DNA of 64,000 nt from Antitrichia curtipendula (taxonomy: Eukaryota; Streptophyta; Bryopsida; Hypnales; Leucodontaceae), in the NCBI GenBank assembly GCA_951230915.1, contig OX579641.1, positions 2,728,001 through 2,792,000 of the forward strand. Direction: 5' to 3'. Below are positions 36,301-48,070 of the stretch, piece by piece; positions within the stretch are counted from its first letter, which is position 1, and every line of letters begins with the position of its first letter. The translations under genes were made by a program, and so were the position numbers. The notes beneath the pieces are model-generated. The model saw nothing but the letters and a program-made list of their open reading frames with translations, was not told the DNA's origin and ran no database searches.

Positions 36301-38229
36301 TAATTTGAAGATGAGAGCTTGATTGCTCATTGTCAAATCATAAGAATTGTTTTTAAAGTAGAATTTCAGACCTCATTTTGGCATACTATAATAATTTTTA
36401 CAAAAATCTTTGAACTAAAAAAAGTTGTTAAATCAAGATAACTTTCATCTTTAAAACCCCGTTTATGATTTTGAGCCTCCAAAAAAAAGTTATGGACAAA
36501 ATTCATAGAGGATCATGTTTTAAAATGTCAAAGAAAATGTCCCTTTCAACCCCTCTCTTGAAACTTGTCCATAATTTTTTTGATTGGAGTCTAAAAATCT
36601 CAAATGGATTCTTGGAGATGAAAGTTAGATTGGTATTCCACATTAACTTAGTTCAAAGTTTTCTGGAAAAGTTATATTACTATACCTAAAGTAGGTTTGT
36701 AATTCTACTTTAAAAACAACTCTTGCTTTTGACTTAATTATGAGTGGTTCCTATTAACCCTAGTTTACATATTTCACATGGGTTGTTTTATCTCCTACCA
36801 CAACACTTGTATAAATAGCTTTTCTTTTCATACTTGAACACACCAAATTCAGTGACTCTTGAAGCTACTTGTCGATTGTTTTGAAATTTACTTGAATATA
36901 ATGTTGAATTTTTAAATGATTGAATTTTGAAGTGTTGAATCTATTGTGGAAGCTTTAATTAATTATTTAGAATCAATGTGTTGATCTAGCCCTACATCTA
37001 TGTTACTCGGATTTTGAGCCACCCCATATACTGATAATCATCCAACATCCCAACATAAAGTGAGCAGCAATAGGAAAAAAATCAATGGAAGTGCAAAATA
37101 AAATATAATCTTCTAGGTCCTTTGAGGGCTTTTTAGCAAACCTTGGAAGGATCTATTTTTTCTCTAATGTCAATGGGCCACATTGAAACAAAATTAAATA
37201 ACATTCTCATTTCTATCAAAATACTTAATTTTTCTTTGAGCCTCAATCTATTACAAGACATTTGAAGAAAATCTTCTAATTACAAATAATTAGTCTAGAA
37301 TCATTTTCAGAAAAAAATTTCAATTTTTATACACATGCGGATACGTAAGGATATAATCCATATTTGATTAACTATGGACTTTTTGCATAATTAAGGATGC
37401 CTTTTGTAATTGAGAATGTATTGGCTGGGAAACAATACTTGTCAATTTATTAATTTTGTAACCCAAAATGATGATTTTGATCCATTCAAAAATTCAAAAG
37501 TCTAGATTTGAATAATATATTTCATATTTCCATCATTTGCTAGTAGATGCAATATTAATTATCAACTATGAATTTGTCCACAATCAATTAAATATCAAAT
37601 AGATAGATAGATATTTGTACAAATATGGACAAGTATACAAATTAATACAAATGAGGATATATTTGTTGATACAAGTGAAAATTGTCCCATATTGTTTGAT
37701 CACAATCTGAATTGATAACATTATTTGAATTCTTGAACTTTAAAAAACAAAATAAAAAATTTGAACAAATGGATACTTGACTTCAAATTTTTTAACTAAG
37801 GCTTTGCAAATGACTAACTATTCACTCAAAAATACCAATCATAATCCTCCATTGTTGATCCTTTATTCCCTTAACATATTCAGATTATTCAAATTCAAAT
37901 TAAATTCTTTGCATTAGAATGGTATAATAAAGTTTGACGGCCAAGTACAAATAACACATGACCTTTTCTTTAAAAATATCTTGCTTACAAGTCTTTTATA
38001 TCCTTGGTTCCTAAATAATCCTAAATTCTACTCTAATTTCTCTTTTACACAAATTCCAAGCCTATAATTCCTAAGGTTGCTTAAAAAGTGATATAGTCAG
38101 CATTGACCTAGCATAACTCACAGAAAGTCACTTTAAATCATTTTAACCTTTGCCACTATATTACTTAACTTGTCACAAGTTCACATACTAGATTTGAATT
38201 CCATCTAAGATATTGTTCAATTATAGTGA
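33353..38229. other. AT-rich intergenic DNA, no gene recognised
   Basis: Long AT-rich stretch with many stop codons in every frame. The block at 36230-36330 resembles the left flank of T5. I see no complete element or gene. Confidence 0.4.
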
Positions 38230-38234
38230 ATGCT

Positions 38235-39358
38235 TGTTGAAGAAGGATAATGACCAAATTGAAAATTACCCTATTAGTATAATAAGTTTGTTCCAAGGGA
38301 GACGGTCAAGTAGGAAATCTATGCTAATAGGTTCTATATCAAAAATCAAAATATCTCGACTTAAATTCAATAATCCAACTAGGAATTCCATAGCCAAAAA
38401 CATTACTACATAACTACAACAACATTGCACATCTCATTTGGAATTCAACATTGTAATCATTTAATTTCACCAACTTTTAGATTGAGCTCATAACTCATCC
38501 ATTCACAAACTTAATCAATTTCAAATCATAGACATGCATACACATTACACCGAATCCAATTTGGCTAAACATATCTTCATATTAAACCAAATTGGTGAAT
38601 AATTCATCGTTTAGAAATGAAGTTCTCAAGGTCCAACTGATCACATTCTAATCTCACTCATAATTATCTCATCACTTCTTCATCAATATGCACACTCCTC
38701 CAAACACACCTTCACGCATCCAGACTTCCTCCTCATTCTCTCCGATTTGGATCACCCTCGTAATACTGCAAATCACTAAATTAATCACCAGCCAAATTTG
38801 GACACACACACATTCAAATAGACTCAACTACGTGGATCACCCTTGTGATACTACAAGCACACTCATGGTTCTCACAACCAGACTCTTCATTTCACGTACA
38901 TATACACCAAATAGAAAAGACACAAAAACACAAGCAAACACAGCCAACCAACTGGGATGCACACTGAAATTCTCAAAAATAGTGGGTGCCAAACAAGACG
39001 AAGAACACAACCTAATAGAAAAATTCAAACTAGTGGTTACCAATTTAGAACAAAACAGTTTCACAGCTAACTCGCATTAACTGCCCAATTTGGAACCTAT
39101 CACCAATTTGGACCCCCGACTTGGCCAACCAACTACTTGCGCAGGCAGTCACTGCCACTCTCCATAGAGTCTCAAGTTGGAATCCAGATCTCCAAATACA
39201 AAATCAAAAATCCAAAATTGTACCTTCCAACTTGATAAAGTCAACTACAAAACAACCAAATTGGGACAAAAACTAACATTTAAACAGAAAAACACTTCGA
39301 CTTGGAATTCAAATATGCAACAAAAAGGCAAAATTCAAAGCCAAAAAGTCAATCTACA
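38235..39358 (-). mobile_element. Solo LTR, minus orientation
   Basis: On the minus strand it begins TGTAGATTGAC and ends CTTCAACA, the TG...CA form of LTRs. The five bases ATGCT flank both sides (38230-38234 and 39359-39363). It is 1124 bp, with no internal domain next to it. The segment 38271-38336 matches the reverse complement of 41349-41414 with about six differences, so it belongs to the same LTR family as 40277-41450. A 130-codon frame within it is not a recognised protein. Confidence 0.75.
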
Positions 39359-39363
39359 ATGCT

Positions 39364-39657
39364 TTAACACTTCTAACATTCTACCACAATCACAGCCTCA
39401 ATGGTTGCATTTGTGACCATAGTTCATAGACACAAAGTCCTTTGGAATCAAAGGTTTGACAAAATATAGAAGATAAATGCAAAAGGATACCCTCCAAATT
39501 TCATAATCAAATTATTAATATTCAATTAGATCTAAACTTGCACGCAAAATGCTATAATTGGTTGATGTAGATTCTAGACCCTTCTAATTTGATGCCTCAT
39601 ATCTATTTCCATAAACAATTTATATTTGAAAATGATTGTCATAATAGATTAGCTTGT
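39364..39657. other. Spacer between solo LTR and T6
   Basis: AT-rich DNA of unknown origin, with no gene. Confidence 0.4.
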
Positions 39658-39661
39658 TTAA

Positions 39662-41686
39662 CCCCTAAAGGCCTATTGTCCCCCAAGGGGACAAATGGAT
39701 TTTAGGCAAGTTCCTATGACCTAAATATTTAATGAAACCTCTTTAATTTTTTCATAAGATAGAAAAATTGCTTCATGGGAATATAATTTATATTTTAATT
39801 GATGCCTGGGAGCAAAAGTTTTACTACACAAAGCCCAAATTTTCATTTGGTGGGCAAAAAAAGAAATTCACAAAAACTTGAAATTAAACTAAATTTTTTT
39901 TTCTTTGTAGATTATTATTTTTCTATATGTGAAGCTTTGATTCATTCCATTTAGATTAGTAATGTGACAGCTATGAACAATTTTTTTTTCAGGCAACTAA
40001 GCATCTTCTTGAAAAAATAGATTATAGGATCCATTTTTTAATGTAATTTTCACAATTTTTCAAGAAAAATTGTTTGACAAGGTTAAATTTTTTGCTATTA
40101 ATAATTTAGTTCTTCTTTTAATCTTGGACCTACTTCTACTTAACAATTTTTTAAAGAATGAAAATCAAATGTGTATGTGTTTTTAAAAAAGAATTCTAGA
40201 CTTTCACTTTAATTTTTCATCAAATCTTTTTTTTGAAGTTTGTAGTGCAAAATGTTTCCACAAATGGCGGTCAAAGTGTAAATGGTAAAGATGGAATTAT
40301 TTTTGAAATTTTATTGTATGTTTTGTGTGTGTTTTGATGGATTTTGTTAAATTGTTGGATCAGAGTCCTAATTTGATTATTTGGGGGAGTGTTTTACCAA
40401 TTTGGGAGTGTTTTTTCAGTGTTTTTTTAGGACAAGTCTAATCAAATGAGATGGCAGATTGTCAAGTTGTGGAAGTGGTCACCTAGTTGGGGTTGGATTT
40501 TGTCAAAGTAATGTGAAGGAATAATGTAACCTAGTTGGAATAGAACTTGTGTTCAAGCCAACTTGGAATGAGAATGGTTAGTAATTGGCAATTAGTTGTT
40601 GTGGAGCACTTCCAATTTGGTTGTTGGTGGTTAGGTCGTCTCCTTCATGTAAGGTAACCGTGGGCTTGCATTCTATTAAGGGGGGTTCTTCTTCATTTTA
40701 AAAAATCCATTGTTGAAGAAGTCCAATGTGTGTCCTAGCTATTCAAGTTGTGTAATTTCTTGTTGTTTTCATGTGTGCTTGTTTGTGTGTGATGTGTATG
40801 TTTTGTGTGATGTATAGATTGTGTTTGAATAAGCCAATTGGTCATAAATTTGAGAAGTCCTATTTGGTGAGCTGTAATGAGAGGATTAGTTGATAATTTG
40901 AAGACAGAGATGTTGCATGTGATGGAAGTTTAGTTTGGATAGTTTGTAAAAGAAGATTATGTTGGAGTTACATGATTATTTTGTGAAGAATGAGTGAGTG
41001 ATTTTATGATGTGGAGAAAGAAGCTAAGAGAGTTTCAAAGTTGATTGTGAGAAGTGTACGGAGATGAGCAAGCCGTTGTAATGAACTCATATTTTTGTAA
41101 CGGTGATTTTAATAACCAATTTGGTTAATCAAAGCAAAATTACATACCAAATTGGTTGCTTGTTGTACATATGATGGATGTGAATGTGATTGTGTTGTTG
41201 AATTAGTAGTTAGAGTGCCAGAGCATGTGTTAAATTAATTGTTTGAATTGCAAAATTAATTGAGTAAAGTGTTGTTGTAGTAATGTTTTGGCTATGAAAT
41301 TCCAAGTTGGATTATTGAATTTTAGTCAAGATATTTCAAATTTAGATATTGAACCTGTTAGTATAGATTTCCTACTTGACCATCTCCCTTGGAGCAAACT
41401 TATTATACTAAATGGATAATTTCCGAGTAGATCATTATTCTCCTTCAACACAAAGTCATCTGAAATTGCAAGCTAGTGTTCAAATTTATTTATTTTCAAA
41501 CTAAAAATGCTAATATCTCTCAATATGTATAGTCAAACTTCATGAAATTTTTATCACGTGATCTTAGACAAGTAAAGAACAAGATCCTATAGTTAGATTT
41601 CAAAGAGACATATTTAATTTGTTTTCTTAGATGGCCGCAACAGAAATGGCAAATTTGTTTGAATAATAGCCTTGGGTCTTTAGGGG
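39662..41686. mobile_element. TTAA-type element T6, interrupted by a solo LTR
   Basis: The left end CCCCTAAAGGCC is preceded by TTAA (39658-39661). The right end GGTCTTTAGGGG is followed by TTTAA, a slightly degraded site. Both halves align with T7 read in reverse. Where T7 has uninterrupted sequence, T6 contains a 1174-bp LTR with a CAAAG duplication. Without the LTR and duplication the element is about 846 bp, close to T7. Confidence 0.75.
40277..41450 (+). mobile_element. Solo LTR inside T6
   Basis: It starts TGTAAATGG and ends CTTCAACA. The five bases CAAAG lie on both sides (40272-40276 and 41451-41455). It is 1174 bp and no gag or pol sequence is present, so it is a solo LTR left by recombination. 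It is related to the inverted LTR at 38235-39358. Confidence 0.8.
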
Positions 41687-41689
41687 TTT

Positions 41690-43599
41690 AAAACTTAAAT
41701 CCAAAATCTTGTTTTAATCCAATATTTGATCCATTCACAATTGTGAATATCTTTAATCTCAAATCTTGATGCTTTATAATTCAATAACAACACAAAACAA
41801 TTTGCACTAAGTGCAACTCATACCCTCTAAATCCTCAAAGCATGCCTACTAATCTAGAAAGAAACACAAGGCTTGATCCACCTCAAAAGTACCCAATTGA
41901 CAAGCCTAACCTTTGGCGGCTAGCCACCATGTAACCATGACACCCCCTAACCTTAACCTAGACTACAAACCAATTCAATTTACAACCAACAACTATCATG
42001 AACTCACTAATACTACATACACTCAACACAAGTAGATGATTACTTTCAACTTTTAGTTGTCATACATCATGCCATCAATAGTGTAAACCTTCCAAATCGT
42101 CCTTGGTTTGGCTTAAGGTTCATTTACTACTTAGAACTATAAATTATGATTAGATTAATGTTTATTGTGGAGATTTTAGGAAATTTATAGGTTAGAGGCA
42201 ATATGGTATGGTAAAAGACTAGATGATAAAGTATTAAAATGAACTTAAAAATAAAAAATGAAAAATATTATATTAAAAGGTGATGAATAGAAATTAGTGA
42301 GGGTCAAGAAAGAAAGTGAAGACTATGCGGAAGATGAAGACTAGGCCAATCAAGACTATATAGAAGATGAAGACTAGGCAAATAAAAACTATGTGGAAGA
42401 CTAGGAAAATGAAGTTTAGGAGGTTTTTTAAAATTAGGTGGATGAATACTAGGGGACAAAGACTAAGGGTTTGGGGCTAGGTTTTTGTCTCTCCTCTCTT
42501 CTCTTTTCTTGGCCTCTCTCTCTCCTCCTTAGAGATTAGATCCTTGATAGTGGGTAGAGTTGGTTGATTCTCTTGATGTTAGTGAAGGAAAAAGCTATCA
42601 AGGGGTAGGAGAATGTAGGTTAAGAGGTTAAAGAGGTTAAAGAGGTAATAAGAGGTTAAACCTGCTGTGGATTTAGAGGATTTGTATATCCTAGGCAATG
42701 CTTGAAGTCTTACTAGTGTTGGTCTTTGATTTGGAATATATAATATAATATTTTTCCAAAATGATCTATTCTCTCTCTCTCTTTAGACAATTGTTTCATT
42801 GCATTCTAAGTTGTAGATCATTAGTTATGAATTTCTAAAAAGGTTTCCAATTTTAAAGTGGTGAAATGCCAACAATCTTTAAAAGTCCACTCTTGAGGCA
42901 AGGCCAATCCGAAATTCCCCACCTAATATTTTTCCTAAATAATTTTTTTCTTCTTCCTTTGGACATTTGTTTCAATACATTTTGAATTATAGATCATAAA
43001 TTATGAATTTCTAAAATTGAGTAGGATATTGAAGTGGCAGAACCGCTGACTATCTCTAAAAGTCAATCTCATATTCTAATGACAAAAATAATCTTAAAAC
43101 CCTATCATAATGGAGAAATACCTAATTTATGTACTTTAGCCATGAGAAGTATCCATAAGACTTTCTACCATGTGATGTAGTATATCACACATTCTTGTTG
43201 AATATTAGTAATTTATCCAATAATTCAATTTCCAATTGTAGCTCATCATATTTTACCTTTAATAGGTATTTTTACAAGTATATTTTATACATATATTATA
43301 TATAATTTATTATTTTTTATATCTCATGTTTCTTTTTAAATGGAGTTTTTAGAAAGGACTGACATACATATATTATTTTCCCTCTTAATAAACTAAGATA
43401 TATGTACTAAAGAAAATCCTAGTGATTAAAATATATTCTAAGTATTACATGCAACACTTTTTTTTGTTGTAGCTCTTGTATTCCTGTCAGCATACTATTG
43501 CATTAAATTTGGAGGGATGTCAAGGTATTTGCTATATTTTGTCTGAACTAGTGAAATTTCATCCACAAAAAAAGCGTTGATTACATGTCTTAAAAGGTT
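41690..43599. other. Intergenic DNA with short tandem repeats, no gene
   Basis: Contains degenerate minisatellites: GAAGATGAAGACTAGGC-type units at about 42310-42420 and GAGGTTAAA units at about 42618-42660. The duplicated unit with ATTGTTTCATTGCATTCTAA at about 42780-43080 is described separately. I see no protein-coding gene. Confidence 0.45.
42780..43085. repeat. Two tandem copies of a dispersed repeat unit of about 185 bp
   Basis: The ordered words ACAATTGTTTCATTGCATTC, GTAGATCATTAGTTATGAAT, TCTAAAA and AAGTGG..GAA recur about 185 bp apart. The same pair of units appears at 51370-51700. Confidence 0.6.
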
Positions 43600-43731
43600 A
43601 AATCCCTAGTCATCTATTGCTATGTTGAGACCACCCAATGTACATGGGATTGCAAAATTTAAAATTTAAATTTAAATTGGCATAACATATGCAAATTACC
43701 ACCCACCTACCTACTATGGATAGACATTTAA

Positions 43732-44639
43732 TCCCTCCTAAAGTCCCAAGGCCATATTTTTGCCAAAAAACACTCAAAACCATCAATTCTATTACGTTCA
43801 TCCAAGTAAACTAAAATTTGATTGTAGGATCATGTACTTGACTTGTTTCAAATTATGTGGTAAAAGTTTCATGAAGTTTGACCATTCAAAATTAGAAAAG
43901 AAGATTTTTTAAACGTTGTTTTGCAATTTCAGATGACTTTAATTGCCACTTGTAGAAATATTTTCCTTTACTGACTTTGAACTTAAAATATTTTTGTGGA
44001 AATATTTTTTTGAAGAATTGAGTTGAAAGTCTAGGAGAAAAAATTCAACAAATACACTTGATTTTCATTCTTTAGAAAATGTTAATAGCTCTAAAATGGA
44101 ATTGAAAAACAATAATTCTAACAATGAGATTGTTCTAGCAAGCATACCTAACCTTGTCAAACAATTTTTTGTGAAAACTGCATTAAAAATTAAATACTAT
44201 AAGTTGTTTTTTGAAGAAAATGCTTAGATTACCCAAAAAACAAGATTGCCTATAATTTTTTCATCACTAGTCCAAATAGAATGAATTAGAGCTTCACTTA
44301 TAGACAAAAATATAATATTTGAAATTTAAAAAACAGACATTTTGATGCTGAAATTGATGTTTTTATATTATAGAAAACAAAAACGTCATGCAGATTGTGT
44401 TGAGAACAACAAGGTTTGCTTCCAATGTTTTTTTGTACTGCCACCGACCTCTATTTTTGGCTTGTTGTGCCATAATTTTTTCTCCCTTGCACCAATTGAA
44501 TTAAGATTTATATTCACATGAAGCATATGTGTTTTTCTAGCTCCACAAAAAAAATTCAGAAATTTACAATGAATATTGAGTGTATGAGCCTATTCCAAAT
44601 CAGATTATGGCTCCCGTAGGGCCAATGGGACTTTAGGGG
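43732..44639. mobile_element. TTAA-flanked element T7
   Basis: TTAA precedes it (43728-43731) and TTCA, a mutated TTAA, follows. Its ends are TCCCTCCTAAAGTCCC and GGGACTTTAGGGG. It is 908 bp and non-coding. The right half, read in reverse, aligns with the left halves of T6 and T8. The conserved internal motif ATAATTTTTTCATCACTAG is at about 44251. Confidence 0.75.
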
Positions 44640-45234
44640 TTCATTAGGCTCTTACTATGAACTATGGCTTAATTACTACTTGTAACTACCCTATTACATG
44701 TCTTCTACATGGATTTCCTTCCAAAATTAGTGAACATATAGTGAGCCTTTCTTACCACTTCTCACCTCTCGTTTGGTAGCAATTCACTATTGTTGGAGTT
44801 TTGAGAGCTTTTATTCTACTTTTGAGCTTCCAACATGTAGCTTGAACAAGAATGGCAAAGGTCTTTTGGGAACTGTAGTTTGTTTAGAATTGTGATTTAT
44901 TTTCTAATTTATGATATTTATTTACTATTTTTTTTTCTAGGATTATTTGGATATGTGACATGGATAGCAATTGGCATCAGTTGAAGACATTTTGTGCACC
45001 TCATGCATCCTCACTAACATTACATTGGATTGTTTTGTGTTTTGGTCTTTTGGAATGGGTATAGGTGAGGTTGAACCTCAAGGCTAAAGTTTTCAAGTTG
45101 AAATTTTTTGAAAAACAATATCTTTTCTCAAGCACCGCACATACATCTCTATGTTATTGTTCCTTTACATGTGGTTATTTGTATGCTCAGTACTATTTAT
45201 ATTGTGACCTTGCACTTACTTTATCCCCTAAAGT

Positions 45235-45813
45235 CCCAAAGTTCCTACGAGGGACTTTGGGGATTTTGGATAGGCTTGTGTGATTTTAATTTTTGACAAG
45301 ATTTTTTGGAATTTTATTTGAAGATAGGAAATTAGATTTTCTTTATGGGAATATAATTTTTATTTCGATTGGTGCTCGGGGGAAAATGTTATGCCACCTT
45401 ATGTCCAAAAAAGAAGTTCAAGGGGTAGCCCAAAAAACATCACAAAAAAATTCATTTTTAAAAATTCATTTTTAAAATTCATTTTTAAAAATGAATTAAA
45501 ATATTTCAAATATTACATTTTTGCCTATATTGGAAGCTTTGAATCATTCTATTTGGACTAATGATGAGAAAGTTATGGACAATCTTCTTTTTCGGGCAAT
45601 CAAAGCATCTTCTTGAAAAAACTTATTTTCTTCACTTTAAATGCAAAAGTCAAAATTTTGAAATTTCTTCCATGCATTTTTGTATTAGTTTAGTACAAGA
45701 TCCTATTGTTAAATATGCAAAAAAGAACAATTTATAAAGTTTTTTTCTTTTTGCATTAGAAATGGACGTTTTGAGTGGTCCTTGATGGAAAAAAGGCCTT
45801 GGGACTTTAGGGG
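45235..45813. mobile_element. TTAA-type element T8
   Basis: Left end CCCCTAAAGTCCC preceded by TTAT, right end GGGACTTTAGGGG followed by TTAA (45814-45817). It is 579 bp. The internal motif in reverse orientation, GAAGCTTTGAATCATTC, is at about 45532. The R copy 3 sequence at about 48030 is continuous at the equivalent point. Confidence 0.75.
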
Positions 45814-46435
45814 TTAATAGCATCTTAGTTTATACTATGATACATTTTGGATAGCCTATGAATATACATTTGATGGTTTTATATTAAAAAAAACAAGTTT
45901 TTGTTTGGTTGAAAGTTAGGTTTTGATGAGATGGGGCTCTACCTCATGGATGTTTTAGTCTAAGTCCAATCATTTAGTAAATTAGTTACTTATCCCAAGA
46001 TGTGAAGTAAGCTCCTTTAGACTTTGTCTTAAATTGTGGTAAAAATACAACTTATATCATTATATGGTTATTTTTTCAAATAGTTTAAAAAATATATTTC
46101 CTATTTCTGCTCATATTTTATCTTCATACCTTTATAAATAAATAAATAATTTTAGATACATTATTCTAGATCAAATGCAATGTATTCTTTGCTTTCTAAT
46201 AACTTATCCAAGCTTAGTATGGAAAAAACTTTATGTATTTTTAAGTTTTTTATAATGATTTTAAATTCAAAATTTTACAAGCTATGGCACATATTTTTCT
46301 TATTCTAGCTATTGAATGTTTTAGGTAGATATATATGCTCTATGAGGAGTAAATTCCAGGTCATCCTCTTGGTTAGACCACCCATGTCACATGGAAAATT
46401 AAAATTAAAATTTTAGCTTGTTTAACCCCTAAATG

Positions 46436-47062
46436 TCCGAGGCACCAAAATCTGGTATTTGCAAAACTTTGAAGTTAAATAAAACTTAACCAAGTTGCTA
46501 TTTTTAGTAGTTTATATTTTTGGAAAGTTTTTCTTGAAGTCTAGTTTTAGCATTAAAAATCCGATCTTGAAAATAAATGAAGGTGATTTTTCTACTCAAG
46601 ATTTTGTGCAAGGGTACCCATTGCAATCTTGACTTCCTGTAGTGTTCAGAGCTCTTGGAAATGAGCCTCAAATACACTAGATCTTGTAGAAGAAATCACA
46701 TTCAAAATTCATTTAAAAAAATTATAGAGTAGATTTTAAGAAGCCATAAATTGATTGGGATTATACATGTTAGGCCCTTTAACATCATATTTTTTTGGTC
46801 ACCAACTTTTTAGATTTGACTTGTGAAAAGAGGATTGAAAGATTTGTGCAATTTTAACACCCTCATGGTCAAACATTATAATCTTTCACTCCATAAGTGA
46901 TATTGTTGTGTTTTCTTTTCCTATGAGATCTCTAACATGTCTAGTTTGAATTTGTACGGTCACAATTCAAAAAACATTGATACAACTTATCAAAATGTTG
47001 GCATTTTGTTCAATTTAGAGCAAATTTCAAGCAGCTCAAAAGAGGCCTTGGGCATTTAGGGG
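46436..47062. mobile_element. TTAA-flanked element T9
   Basis: TTAA flanks both sides (46432-46435 and 47063-47066). The left end is CCCCTAAATGTCC and the right end GGGCATTTAGGGG. It is 627 bp, nearly identical to T5 at 32711-33348. The R copy 2 locus at about 43680-43700 lacks it. Confidence 0.82.
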
Positions 47063-47183
47063 TTAATAATTTGGTACCACCCACCCACTATGGGTGGTTA
47101 TTCAATAATTCAGCTTTTTCCACTTCCATAGCTCAATAAATGGTCACAACTCACAATTCCCCCTATTAGTGCTCTCTATGGGG

Positions 47184-47519
47184 CATTAGAAAAAATTTGG
47201 GGCCAAGGGAGGGCCGTTTCAGGCCCGTTCCCCAATCTGTCCCCATGCTGTGAACAGTGATATGGGCTGTCAGAAAAAAAAAAAAAAAAAATTCAAATTT
47301 AAAAAAAAAAAAAAAAAAATTGTTTCCCAAATTTCGTTTTAAGAAAAAAAGAATTTTTTTTTTTTGAATTTTTGAATGTTTTGAAAATCTGATGTGGCCG
47401 AAGTTCGGCCATGTCACCCTGCTGCGGTGGCGCAGTTTCAGCAATCAGGGACTGCGCAGAACTTGTGGAGAACTCATGGGAACTCGCGGCCCTCCCTTGG
47501 CCCCAAATTTTTTCTAATG
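47184..47519. mobile_element. 336-bp element with perfect 33-bp GC-rich terminal inverted repeats
   Basis: The arms 47184-47216 and 47487-47519 are exact reverse complements, beginning CATTAGAAAAAATTTGGGG. The interior has long A runs (about 47274-47330) and a short GC-rich part. R copies 1 and 2 lack it. The target duplication is unclear (GG or TGG on the left), so the superfamily is not assigned. Confidence 0.8.
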
Positions 47520-48070
47520 GCTTTCTTCCGAAATTAGTGTTCATATATTTGGCTTCTGCCAACCACATTTCATCTCTTTATACTGGAATGGTTCACTTTG
47601 AATGATTTTTTATGCAACTCTTGAGCTTCTAAGATTGAGTTGGTCACCAAAATGGCAATGGTCTTTTGTTTTTGTTTTTTGTAGTATGTTTTAGGATCTT
47701 CTTTGTTTATTGATTTGGCTTCACTTACTATTTTTTTATTGATTTAATCAATTTATGACATAGATAGCAATTGGCATCAGCAAAAGACACCTTGTGCATC
47801 CTCATTGACATTACATTGGTTTGGTTTGTATTTTGGGATGGGCACATGTGAAGCTGAGCCTTAAAATCCTCCATTTCCAATTTGGACTTCATAGAACAAG
47901 TTTTCTATCAAACACATGGGCTTCTTCTTAGATTTCCCTTCTTCTTGTACTTATTTTTATGGATAATTTTGGTTTTATAGATTGTTGCACCTTTTTTCTA
48001 ATGTATAAGTTGTATAACTCATACAATTTCTAAATAGCTTCTTAGTATGATATGCTTGTTGGGTCAGTTT

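Larger units (their letters stand above)
43600..45970. repeat. Dispersed repeat R, copy 2, with two TTAA elements inserted
   Basis: It shares blocks with 11770-12430 and 46340-48070: GAGACCACCCA, ACCACCCACCTACC, CCTTCCAAAATTAGTG, AATGGCAAAGGTCTTTTGG, CATCCTCACTAACATTACAT and ATAGCATCTTAGT. It is interrupted by T7 (43732-44639) and T8 (45235-45813). Those insertions are missing from the other copies. Confidence 0.7.
46340..48070. repeat. Dispersed repeat R, copy 3, with two insertions
   Basis: Same block order as copy 2: GACCACCCATG, ACCACCCACCCAC, TTCTTCCGAAATTAGTG, AAATGGCAATGGTCTTTTG, CATCCTCATTGACATTACAT and ATAGCTTCTTAGTATGAT. It is interrupted by T9 (46436-47062) and by a 336-bp inverted-repeat element (47184-47519). 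Confidence 0.7.

Noticed and set aside
38688..39080. 130-codon plus-strand frame
   Set aside because: It lies inside a solo LTR, antisense to it, and has a biased low-complexity composition.
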